Assembly: GCA_902489775.1 (NCBI GenBank)
Contig: CABUBH010000075.1
Location: 1-5,290 of the forward strand
Source of the DNA: an uncultured Collinsella sp.
GTDB lineage: Bacteria > Actinomycetota > Coriobacteriia > Coriobacteriales > Coriobacteriaceae
Direction: 5' to 3'
DNA length: 5,290 nucleotides
In this document: in pieces, positions 1-5,077 of the stretch
Numbering within the stretch: the stretch's first letter is position 1
Layout: every line of letters starts with the position of its first letter
Program-made: the position numbers and the translations under genes
Notes under the pieces: model-generated
What the model was told of the DNA's origin: nothing
Databases searched by the model: none
What the model saw: only the letters and a program-made list of their open reading frames with translations

Positions 1-931
1 GGGCGCGGCGGCCGTTGAGCACGCTCATGGGGTAGAGGTAGCCCACGTGGCTGCCGAAGGAGCCACTGATCCACTCGATGTCGCCGTCCTCGTCCACGCG
101 CGCACGCTTGGTGTTGAGGTTGTACATGTTCTTGGACCAGTTCTCGATGGTCGAGTAGCGCAGGTGCGCACGCTTGCCCACAAAGAGCTCCACAGCGCCG
201 GCGTGGAGGTTGGCCACGTTGTACTTGGGCGCGGAGCAACCCTCGATAAAGTGCAGGTCGGCGATGATGAGCGTGTGCTCAAACTGGCCGGCGCCCTTGG
301 CGTTAAGGCGGAAGTAGCTCTGCAGCGGGAAGTCCAACTTGGTGCCCTTGGGAACGTAGACAAACGAGCCGCCCGACCACACGGCGCCGTGCAGGGCCGC
401 AAACTTGTGGTCGGTGGGCGGGATGAGCGTCATGAATTTCTCGTGGATGAGCGGCTCCCACTGCGGATCGTGCAGGGCTTCCTCAATACCGGAGTAGACG
501 ATGCCCATCTTGGACGCCGTGTCCTGCATGTTGTGGTAGACCAGCTCGGAGTCGTACTGCGCGCCGACGCCCGCCAGGTAGCTGCGCTCGGCCTCGGGGA
601 TGCCCAAGCGCTCAAAGGTGTTCTTGATGTCGTCGGGCACCGACTCCCAGTCGTGCTTTTGGTCGGTGTTGGGCTTGACGTAGGTGACGATGTTGTCCAT
701 GTCCAGGCCCTCGATGGAGGGGCCCCACGTCGGGTCGGGAAAACGATTGAAGATCTCGAGGGACTTGAGGCGCAGGTCGAGCATCCACTGCGGCTCGTCC
801 TTTTTGGCGCTGATCTCGCGCACGATGTCGGGCGTGATGCCGGCGTCGAGGCGCTCGAATCCCTCCTCGCCATAGGTGAAGTCGTAGAGGCTGCGGTCGA
901 TGTCCGCGACCTCGGTGCGGTTCTTGGTCAT
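1..931 (-). CDS. sufB: SufB, Fe-S cluster assembly scaffold (partial, C-terminus beyond left edge)
   Basis: SufB is the scaffold subunit of the cytoplasmic SufBCD complex, on which Fe-S clusters are built before transfer to apoproteins. About 310 residues are visible, starting MTKNRTEVADIDRS, against a usual length near 470, so roughly the last third is cut off by the window edge. Family landmarks seen are WMLDLRLKSLEIF (about residues 49-61), WGPSIEGLDMDNI, the GAVWSGGSFVYVPKG stretch, and LHFIEGCSAPKYN. Its cysteine (residue 232, codon 236-238) sits in the EGC(S/T)AP motif that carries a conserved SufB cysteine. The start at 931 is preceded by AAAGGGGC, which overlaps the end of sufC 12 nt upstream, so the two genes are probably translationally coupled. 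GC is high and uniform with sufC. The family call is secure. SufD is a paralogue, but the N-terminal part and position after sufC favour SufB. Confidence 0.95.
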   Translation of the reverse strand, partial: MTKNRTEVADIDRSLYDFTYGEEGFERLDAGITPDIVREISAKKDEPQWMLDLRLKSLEIFNRFPDPTWGPSIEGLDMDNIVTYVKPNTDQKHDWESVPDDIKNTFERLGIPEAERSYLAGVGAQYDSELVYHNMQDTASKMGIVYSGIEEALHDPQWEPLIHEKFMTLIPPTDHKFAALHGAVWSGGSFVYVPKGTKLDFPLQSYFRLNAKGAGQFEHTLIIADLHFIEGCSAPKYNVANLHAGAVELFVGKRAHLRYSTIENWSKNMYNLNTKRARVDEDGDIEWISGSFGSHVGYLYPMSVLNGRRA

Positions 932-943
932 TGCGTCGCCCCT

Positions 944-1744
944 TTACGCCTGCTGCTCGGCAGCGGCGGCCTCGGCCTGGGCGCGCTGCTCGGCGGCCTC
1001 GCGCTCGAAGGTCTCAAAGCCGTTCTTGTCGATCCAGGGGATCAGCGAGGCGTCGTCCTCGCGCACGATGTGGCCCTTGACCATAACGTGGACGCGGTCG
1101 ACATCCAGGTGCTCCAAGATGCGCGTGTTGTGCGTGATGATGAGCATGGAACCGTCGCAGCTCCTGCGGTAGGCGTCCATGCCGTGGCTGACGGTGGAAA
1201 GGGCGTCGACGTCCAGGCCGGAGTCGGTCTCGTCCAGGATAGCGAGCTTGGGCTGCAGCAGCAGAAGTTGGAGCATTTCGACCTTCTTCTTCTCGCCGCC
1301 CGAGAAGCCCACGCCCAGCTCGCGGTTGAGGTAGGCGGTATCCATGTTGAGCTCGGCCGCGAGCTCCTTGACGCGGCGGCGGAACTCCTTACCCTTCATC
1401 TCCAGGCCGGGGCGGCCGGCGATGCTGGCGCGCAAAAAGCTCGACAGCGGCACGCCGGGGATCTCGACCGGTGCCTGGAAGCTCAGGAACAGGCCGGCGC
1501 GCGAGCGCTTGTCGGTGGTGAGCTTGGTGATGTCCTGGCCGTCAAAGACGATACGGCCGTCGTTGACCGTGTAGACGGGGTCGCCCATGACCAGGTGGCC
1601 GAGGGTGGACTTGCCGGCGCCGTTGGGTCCCATCAGCACGTGGGTCTCGCCGGCGGCGACGTTGAGGTTGACGTTGTGGAGGATGGTCTTTTCGTCCACG
1701 GAGGCGGTCAGACCTTCGATGGAAAGCAGCGGATTTGCGCTCAT
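944..1744 (-). CDS. sufC: SufC, ATPase of the SUF Fe-S assembly complex
   Basis: SufC is the ABC-type ATPase that binds SufB/SufD and drives the shape changes needed for Fe-S cluster assembly in the cytoplasm; it is not a transporter. The 266-residue product has Walker A GPNGAGKST (39-47), a Q-loop in LSFQAPVEIPGV, the signature SGGEKKK (148-154), Walker B LAILDETDSGLD with the acidic pair D171-E172, and switch histidine H205 in IITHN. ETDSGLD and SGGEKKK are typical of SufC rather than transporter ATPases. The start at 1744 (MSANPLLS) is preferred over an in-frame ATG at 1774, because GAGAGGG sits just upstream of 1744 and the family begins close to this point. The last 20 or so residues are an Ala/Glu/Gln-rich tail (EREAAEQRAQAEAAAAEQQA) that extends the usual roughly 250-residue length. 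It is the first gene of the operon and is followed by sufB. Confidence 0.97.
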   Translation of the reverse strand: MSANPLLSIEGLTASVDEKTILHNVNLNVAAGETHVLMGPNGAGKSTLGHLVMGDPVYTVNDGRIVFDGQDITKLTTDKRSRAGLFLSFQAPVEIPGVPLSSFLRASIAGRPGLEMKGKEFRRRVKELAAELNMDTAYLNRELGVGFSGGEKKKVEMLQLLLLQPKLAILDETDSGLDVDALSTVSHGMDAYRRSCDGSMLIITHNTRILEHLDVDRVHVMVKGHIVREDDASLIPWIDKNGFETFEREAAEQRAQAEAAAAEQQA

Positions 1745-1808
1745 GCTGTCCCTCTCTGTATATGGTGTACTCATAGGTGTACTAAACCCTAGGAATCTTC
1801 TCGGAATA

Positions 1809-1836
1809 AAGTTACTATGGGTTCGGCGTTAGTCAA
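1809..1836 (-). promoter_or_regulatory. Candidate sufC promoter
   Basis: Reading the minus strand, TTGACT (1836-1831) is a good -35 box. It is followed after 16 nt by TAACTT (1814-1809), a weak -10 box. Transcription from here would give a leader of about 60 nt before sufC. The -10 match is poor, and a competing TATTTT lies at 1885-1880 inside the left palindrome, so the true start is undecided. Confidence 0.3.
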
Positions 1837-1852
1837 GGGAAAACCCGACTAA
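1829..1852. promoter_or_regulatory. TTAGTC-N12-GACTAA inverted repeat upstream of sufC
   Basis: A perfect 6-bp inverted repeat, TTAGTC (1829-1834) and GACTAA (1847-1852), encloses a GGG-AAAA-CCC core. It overlaps the candidate sufC -35 box, where a repressor would block transcription. It shares no sequence with the two larger palindromes further upstream, so it may serve a second regulator. No T-run follows on either strand, which argues against a terminator. Function is inferred from position and symmetry only. Confidence 0.4.
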
Positions 1853-1873
1853 TCCACTCGACTTTTCAAATTC

Positions 1874-1904
1874 TGGGACAAAATAACCTGTTGTGTTTGT
1901 CCCA
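1874..1904. promoter_or_regulatory. Palindromic operator A (suf-proximal) in the divergent intergenic region
   Basis: This 31-bp imperfect palindrome is bounded by TGGGACAAA and TTTGTCCCA, nine perfectly paired bases per arm. Its two half-sites read TGGGACAAAATAACC and, on the other strand, TGGGACAAACACAAC. It matches operator B at 27 of 31 positions when B is reversed. It lies on the sufC side and contains a -10-like TATTTT on the minus strand (1885-1880). The probable ligand is the Rrf2 regulator encoded next door, inferred from adjacency and from the family's habit of binding long dyads near its own gene. Confidence 0.72.
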
Positions 1905-1917
1905 TTTACTTAAGATT

Positions 1918-1948
1918 TGGGACAAACAAACCTGGTTATGTTGTCCCA
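1918..1948. promoter_or_regulatory. Palindromic operator B (regulator-proximal)
   Basis: The second 31-bp palindrome is bounded by TGGGACAA and TTGTCCCA, with an inner AACC-T-GGTT dyad centred on 1933. Its half-sites read TGGGACAAACAAACC and, reversed, TGGGACAACATAACC. Its centre is 44 bp from that of operator A, about four helical turns, so both would face the same side of the DNA. It ends 20 bp before the regulator start codon and contains a -10-like TATGTT (1937-1942), so binding here should shut off the regulator's own promoter. Confidence 0.72.
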
Positions 1949-1968
1949 GATGCGATGGGAGGGTAGGT

Positions 1969-2400
1969 ATGCTCATTTCTTCCAAGGGCCGCTATGCCCT
2001 CCGGCTGATGATCTATATCGCGGCGCTGGGCGACGCCGAGGGCAAGATTGCCCTGCGCGAGGTTGCCGACCGCGAGCATATCTCACAAAAGTATCTGGAG
2101 CAGCTGGTTCGTCCGCTTATGAAGGCGGGCCTGCTTAAGAGCGTGCGCGGCAAGGGCGGCGGCTACATGATGGCCAAGGACCCGGCCGAGGTGCGTGCCG
2201 GCGACATCCTGCGCGCCGTCGAGGGCAGCACGGCTCCAGTGGCGTGCGATGGCATCGACAACAGCTGCACTCGCAGCGATCTTTGCTCGACCGTCAAGTT
2301 CTGGCGCGGCCTGGACGACGTGATCGAAAAGTACGTCGACGGCGTGACGTTGGCCGACCTGGCCGCCGTCCCCGAAATCAACTTTGACATTAAGCTGTAG
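1969..2400 (+). CDS. Rrf2-family transcriptional regulator, IscR-like, probable Fe-S sensor
   Basis: This 143-residue protein is the normal size for the Rrf2 family. The N-terminal winged helix opens with MLISSKGRYALRLMIYIA (1-18), followed by IALREVADREHISQKYLEQLV (recognition-helix region, 27-47) and the glycine-rich wing VRGKGGGYMMAK (59-70). Three cysteines, C93, C100 and C106, occupy the loop that binds a [2Fe-2S] cluster in IscR, here spaced C-x6-C-x5-C instead of C-x5-C-x5-C. The histidine that IscR uses three residues after the last cysteine is absent. Divergence from sufCB strongly suggests it adjusts Fe-S assembly to demand, and the two palindromes just upstream suggest autoregulation. 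The start at 1969 is chosen because GGGAGGG lies 5-6 nt upstream and the family starts here; an in-frame ATG at 1891 would run through the palindromes. CymR- or NsrR-like roles are less likely given the suf context. Confidence 0.92.
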   Translation: MLISSKGRYALRLMIYIAALGDAEGKIALREVADREHISQKYLEQLVRPLMKAGLLKSVRGKGGGYMMAKDPAEVRAGDILRAVEGSTAPVACDGIDNSCTRSDLCSTVKFWRGLDDVIEKYVDGVTLADLAAVPEINFDIKL

Positions 2401-2408
2401 GGCTGCAA

Positions 2409-2696
2409 ATGGCATCTCTCGACAAGGTGTATAAGCAAATTGAAGTTTTTGCTCGGGAGTGTGACGCCGAGAAGGTTGTGCTGTTTGGCTCCCGCGCTCG
2501 AGGTGACAACTTGCCTAAGAGCGATATTGACATCGCAGTAGCAGGTTGCCGGGATTTCGGCCGGTTGTCATATTTGATCGAGGAGCGTCTTGATACTCTT
2601 TTAGATGTAGATGTCGTCAATCTCGATGAGCCCTTATCGCAGCAATTGCTCGATGAAATTGCCAGGGATGGTGTGATTCTGTATGAAAAAATATGA
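2409..2696 (+). CDS. mntA: MNT-type minimal nucleotidyltransferase, MntA-like (probable antitoxin)
   Basis: This is a 95-residue DNA polymerase beta-like minimal nucleotidyltransferase. The catalytic motif GSX10DXD is intact: G27-S28, then D39 and D41 in GSRARGDNLPKSDIDIAV, with a likely third carboxylate at D66 or D68 in LLDVDVVNL. Characterised MntA proteins transfer AMP from ATP onto a tyrosine of the partner HEPN protein and so silence its RNase activity. The next gene is such a partner and overlaps by 14 nt. The start follows the upstream regulator's stop by 8 nt, and its only ribosome-binding candidate (TAGGG, 2398-2402) includes that stop codon, suggesting translational coupling. GC is about 48%, well below the regulator and suf genes, consistent with acquisition. 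The fold is certain; the antitoxin role is inferred from the pair and has not been shown for this subfamily here. Confidence 0.88.
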   Translation: MASLDKVYKQIEVFARECDAEKVVLFGSRARGDNLPKSDIDIAVAGCRDFGRLSYLIEERLDTLLDVDVVNLDEPLSQQLLDEIARDGVILYEKI

Positions 2697-3102
2697 GAAC
2701 TTTGCCAGCGCCTTGGCGAATCTTGAGGATGCGCCCAATCAGGATCTCAACAATGATTTTGTTCAGAGTGGATTGATTAATAAGTTCAATCTTCAATTTG
2801 AACTGAGCTGGAAGCTCCTTAAGCGTCTGCTCGAGTATGAAGGCGCCACGCTTGCCGCGTCGGGGTCTCCTCGTGCCATCTTGAAGGAGTCGTACCGATT
2901 CTACGACTTTATTGATGAGGCGGCCTGGCTAGATATGCTCAGAGACCGCAATACGAACGTCCATATCTACGACAACAAGCTCGCTCAAGACTTGATTCAG
3001 CGCATCTTGAACGTCTATATCCCCGCTTTCTGTCAGTTGAGGGACGGGCTGATGGAGCGATACGGCGAGCTTCTGATGGCGCCCGACGACCAGTTTGTTT
3101 AA
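2683..3102 (+). CDS. HI0074-family HEPN protein, nucleotidyltransferase partner (probable HepT-like toxin)
   Basis: This 139-residue all-helical protein resembles the HI0074 'nucleotidyltransferase substrate-binding' family, a branch of the HEPN fold, and matches its usual length. Landmarks are FNLQFELSWKLLKRLLEYEG (35-54), the SPRAILKESYRFYDFID stretch (62-78), and LRDRNTNVHIYDN. The last contains RX4HXY as R89, H94 and Y96: the HEPN RNase catalytic pair plus the tyrosine that MntA-type enzymes AMPylate in characterised HepT/MntA systems. Its ATG at 2683 lies inside the nucleotidyltransferase gene and no good ribosome-binding site is close, so translation is probably coupled to that gene. 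GC is about 50%, again low for this window. Both active motifs are complete, so I read it as a functional module, not a relic. Some HI0073/HI0074 pairs have no demonstrated toxicity, so 'toxin' remains an inference. Confidence 0.87.
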   Translation: MKKYENFASALANLEDAPNQDLNNDFVQSGLINKFNLQFELSWKLLKRLLEYEGATLAASGSPRAILKESYRFYDFIDEAAWLDMLRDRNTNVHIYDNKLAQDLIQRILNVYIPAFCQLRDGLMERYGELLMAPDDQFV

Positions 3103-3120
3103 TTCCTTAAGATTTCGCGG

Positions 3121-3160
3121 AGGGTTGTTGCCGTTTACCGAGGGGTTGTTGTGCAACAAC
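3121..3160. promoter_or_regulatory. Tandem GGGTTGTTG repeat and GTTGTTG/CAACAAC inverted repeat upstream of the cell-wall protein
   Basis: Two copies of (A/G)GGGTTGTTG begin at 3121 and 3142, exactly 21 bp apart (two helical turns). The second copy runs into a perfect 7-bp inverted repeat, GTTGTTG-TG-CAACAAC, at 3145-3160. No T-run follows, so it is unlikely to terminate the upstream operon; a binding site for a regulator of the downstream gene fits better. A weak promoter is possible with TTGTTG (3146-3151), 17 nt, then TGCAAT (3169-3174). I see no convincing terminator for the upstream operon in 3103-3230. Confidence 0.4.
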
Positions 3161-3219
3161 GGGCGAGCTGCAATACTTACTCTTATCTTTGCAAACTGCA
3201 CTTTAACTATACCAATGCA

Positions 3220-3226
3220 GGGAGGA
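3220..3226 (+). promoter_or_regulatory. Strong ribosome-binding site for the cell-wall protein
   Basis: GGGAGGA ends 4 nt before the ATG at 3231 and fixes that start; the signal peptide begins directly after it. It is one of the best Shine-Dalgarno matches in the window, comparable only to that of the Rrf2 regulator. Confidence 0.75.
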
Positions 3227-3230
3227 TCTT

Positions 3231-5045
3231 ATGCAGCCCAAGCATTCTGCTATTGTCGCGGGCCTGACGCTGGCGCTTTCGTTTGGCGCCGTTTCCGCGC
3301 CGGCACCCGCCGCTGCCGAGGAGCCCACGCCGGGCGTTGCCTCGGATGCCACCGATATCGATAAGGGCCTTTACACCCAACAGTCCTTCTCGGGCGTGCT
3401 GAGGTCGGTCCAGGGCGTTTCGTTTGTCAACGTGACTCCCGAGATGAAGTACTTCACCAAATATGAGAGCCATGGCAACTATAACCAGGGCTTTTCGTAT
3501 GGTGACGGCTACAACGCGCTGGGCTATTACCAGTTCGACCGCCGTTGGTCGCTCATTCCGTTTATGAAGCAGGTCTACAACTACAGCCCCGAAAAATACA
3601 GCATGCTCAAGGATGCGATTGATCGCGGCAGCGAGATTTCCAACGCGAACAATCCCATGTCCGAGAACGGTCGGCTCACCGAGCTGGGCCGTATCGCGCA
3701 GGAGGCTTTCCAGGGTGCTTACAACACCGATCCTGTTGAGTTCTCAGCACTTCAAGATGCCTATGCGTACAACTCGTACTATGCGGTGACCGAGGCGTGG
3801 CTCAAGAGCGGCCTGGGTATTGATATTTCGGGCCGCGCCGATTGCGTCAAGGGCATGGTGTGGAGCATTACCAACATGTGCGGCACTGGTGGCTGCAGGG
3901 ACTTTTTTCGCTGGGCGAATCTTTCCAACGATATGTCCGACCGCGAGTTTGTGACGGCGCTCTCCAATAGCGTGGTCAACAATGTCGCCACCAAGTTTTC
4001 AAGTCAGCCCCAGTATCATGAGGGCTGGAAGAATCGTTATAAAAATGAGCTGAAGGACTGCTTGGCTTACATTGCCGAGGATGAGGCCGCCGCGCCCTCG
4101 ACGCCTGCGGAGCCCGAGTCCACGCCGGCGCCTGTGCCGACGCCTGATTTGAATGACAACTCGAGTGACGATTCCAACGATGACAGGATGGATGCGCCCT
4201 CGACCGATGCTGACGGTAATGGCTCTGCTGTTGGCACTACCAACGACGGCTCTACCTCGAACGGCTCCGATTCGAACGGCTCTGCTGCGGGCGATTCGCC
4301 TTCAAGCTCTGCCGGCAATACGGACAGCGACGCTTCTGGTTCGACCGGCGCTGACACCTCTAACTCATCTACCGGCTCGAGCGATTCGTCCGTTGACACC
4401 GGCTCTAACAACGGCTCCGGCTCTGACGCAACCCCTGATTCCGATGCTTCCAAGGACGATTCGAATAAGGCGCCGGACGCTCCCGTTGCTTCGCCGGACA
4501 AGAAGCCTTCTTTCTCCGAGCAGCTTGGTTCTACGCTGGGCTCTTCGCTGATGGCTGGCGTCAATGACGGCTCGACCCAGAACAAGGGCAAGTCTGATCA
4601 GGTTTCCACGGAAAAGGCCGAGGCTTCAAAGGGCGACTCCAAGGACAAGGCTTCCGAGAAGACCGAATCCGATAAGGGTTCTAGCTCTGAGGAGAAGGGC
4701 GACAAATCCGCTCAGAAGAAGGACGGGGATAAGAAGTCTGAATCTGAGAAGAAGGACAAGAGCAAGACCGAGGGCGAAAAGAAACAGCCCGAAGACGACG
4801 ACAAGAGCGGTGCTGACAACCAGGTCCAAGAGCAAAATGACTCCAAGACGGTGACCACTACAACCACGACGACTACAACGACCAAGTCCTCGGGCGGTAA
4901 CATGCCCAAGACGGGCGACCTTATCGTTATGGCGAGCCTTGCCAGTGCAAGCTTGGCCACACTGGGCGCTACGTCTATCGTAAGTGGTAAGCATAAGCTC
5001 GATCAGCAGAAGAAAGCTTCTGGGGAGGACGGCTCGGAGGAGTAG
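3231..5045 (+). CDS. Secreted, sortase-anchored protein with lysozyme-like domain and long low-complexity stalk
   Basis: The 604-residue product has five zones. Residues 1-29 are a signal peptide with likely cleavage in APAAA-EE. Residues about 65-285 form a globular domain whose YESHGNYNQ (78-86) and ALGYYQFDRR (96-105) resemble the catalytic Glu and the G-x-Y-Q segment of lysozyme or lytic-transglycosylase folds, closest in feel to VgrG3-type C-terminal hydrolase domains; E79 is the candidate catalytic acid. Four cysteines (205, 217, 222, 277) could form disulfides. Next come a Pro/Glu/Thr linker (about 286-306), a Ser/Asp/Asn/Gly-rich stretch (about 307-407) and a Lys/Glu/Asp-rich stretch (about 458-540). 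Then follow ten threonines (542-551), the sorting motif MPKTG (558-562), a hydrophobic segment (564-586) and an 18-residue charged tail. It probably acts on, or is displayed from, peptidoglycan. Exact substrate and role are unknown; the enzymatic assignment is moderate, surface anchoring strong. Confidence 0.85.
   Translation: MQPKHSAIVAGLTLALSFGAVSAPAPAAAEEPTPGVASDATDIDKGLYTQQSFSGVLRSVQGVSFVNVTPEMKYFTKYESHGNYNQGFSYGDGYNALGYYQFDRRWSLIPFMKQVYNYSPEKYSMLKDAIDRGSEISNANNPMSENGRLTELGRIAQEAFQGAYNTDPVEFSALQDAYAYNSYYAVTEAWLKSGLGIDISGRADCVKGMVWSITNMCGTGGCRDFFRWANLSNDMSDREFVTALSNSVVNNVATKFSSQPQYHEGWKNRYKNELKDCLAYIAEDEAAAPSTPAEPESTPAPVPTPDLNDNSSDDSNDDRMDAPSTDADGNGSAVGTTNDGSTSNGSDSNGSAAGDSPSSSAGNTDSDASGSTGADTSNSSTGSSDSSVDTGSNNGSGSDATPDSDASKDDSNKAPDAPVASPDKKPSFSEQLGSTLGSSLMAGVNDGSTQNKGKSDQVSTEKAEASKGDSKDKASEKTESDKGSSSEEKGDKSAQKKDGDKKSESEKKDKSKTEGEKKQPEDDDKSGADNQVQEQNDSKTVTTTTTTTTTTKSSGGNMPKTGDLIVMASLASASLATLGATSIVSGKHKLDQQKKASGEDGSEE
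4150..4901 (+). repeat. Low-complexity coding region of the cell-wall stalk
   Basis: This part of the cell-wall gene encodes two compositionally different low-complexity blocks and a homopolymer. The first (about 4150-4450) repeats Ser, Asp, Asn and Gly, with GGCTC-containing units such as TCGAACGGCTC recurring irregularly. The second (about 4600-4850) alternates Lys with Glu, Asp and Ser. A ten-codon threonine run (4854-4883) closes it. The units are degenerate at DNA level and no long exact tandem repeat is seen. Confidence 0.75.
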
Positions 5046-5077
5046 CCTCTCGGTTGCTAGATAACTAAAGAGTTGGG

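Noticed and set aside
1745..1774. Ten-residue longer SufC from ATG at 1774
   Set aside because: MSTPYTERDS is not seen at the start of SufC proteins I know, and the purine-rich site lies before 1744. The GGTGTAC direct repeat here (1764 and 1776) is short and may be chance.
47..1792. A 581-codon open frame on the plus strand, antisense to sufB and sufC
   Set aside because: Its protein is a low-complexity Val/Leu/Gly/Ala/Asp mix with no known domain. It exists because GC-rich, strongly biased codons of sufC and sufB leave few stops in the opposite frame.
1891..1968. Longer N-terminus for the Rrf2 regulator from ATG at 1891
   Set aside because: It would translate through both palindromes and add 26 residues unlike the family; ATG 1969 has a proper ribosome-binding site and matches the usual N-terminus.
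2683..2696. The 14-nt overlap of nucleotidyltransferase and HEPN genes read as a frameshifted fusion
   Set aside because: Both proteins are full length for their families with intact motifs, and overlapping paired genes are normal for this class.
3106..3115. CTTAAGATTT after the HEPN gene repeats the spacer between the two suf palindromes (1909-1918)
   Set aside because: Several ten-base coincidences are expected in a window of this length, and neither flank shows further similarity, so it is not evidence of an insertion boundary.
4067..4591. A 174-codon minus-strand frame inside the cell-wall gene
   Set aside because: It is a Glu/Ser/Pro-rich mirror of the Ser/Asp repeats of the true gene and has no signal, domain or ribosome-binding site.
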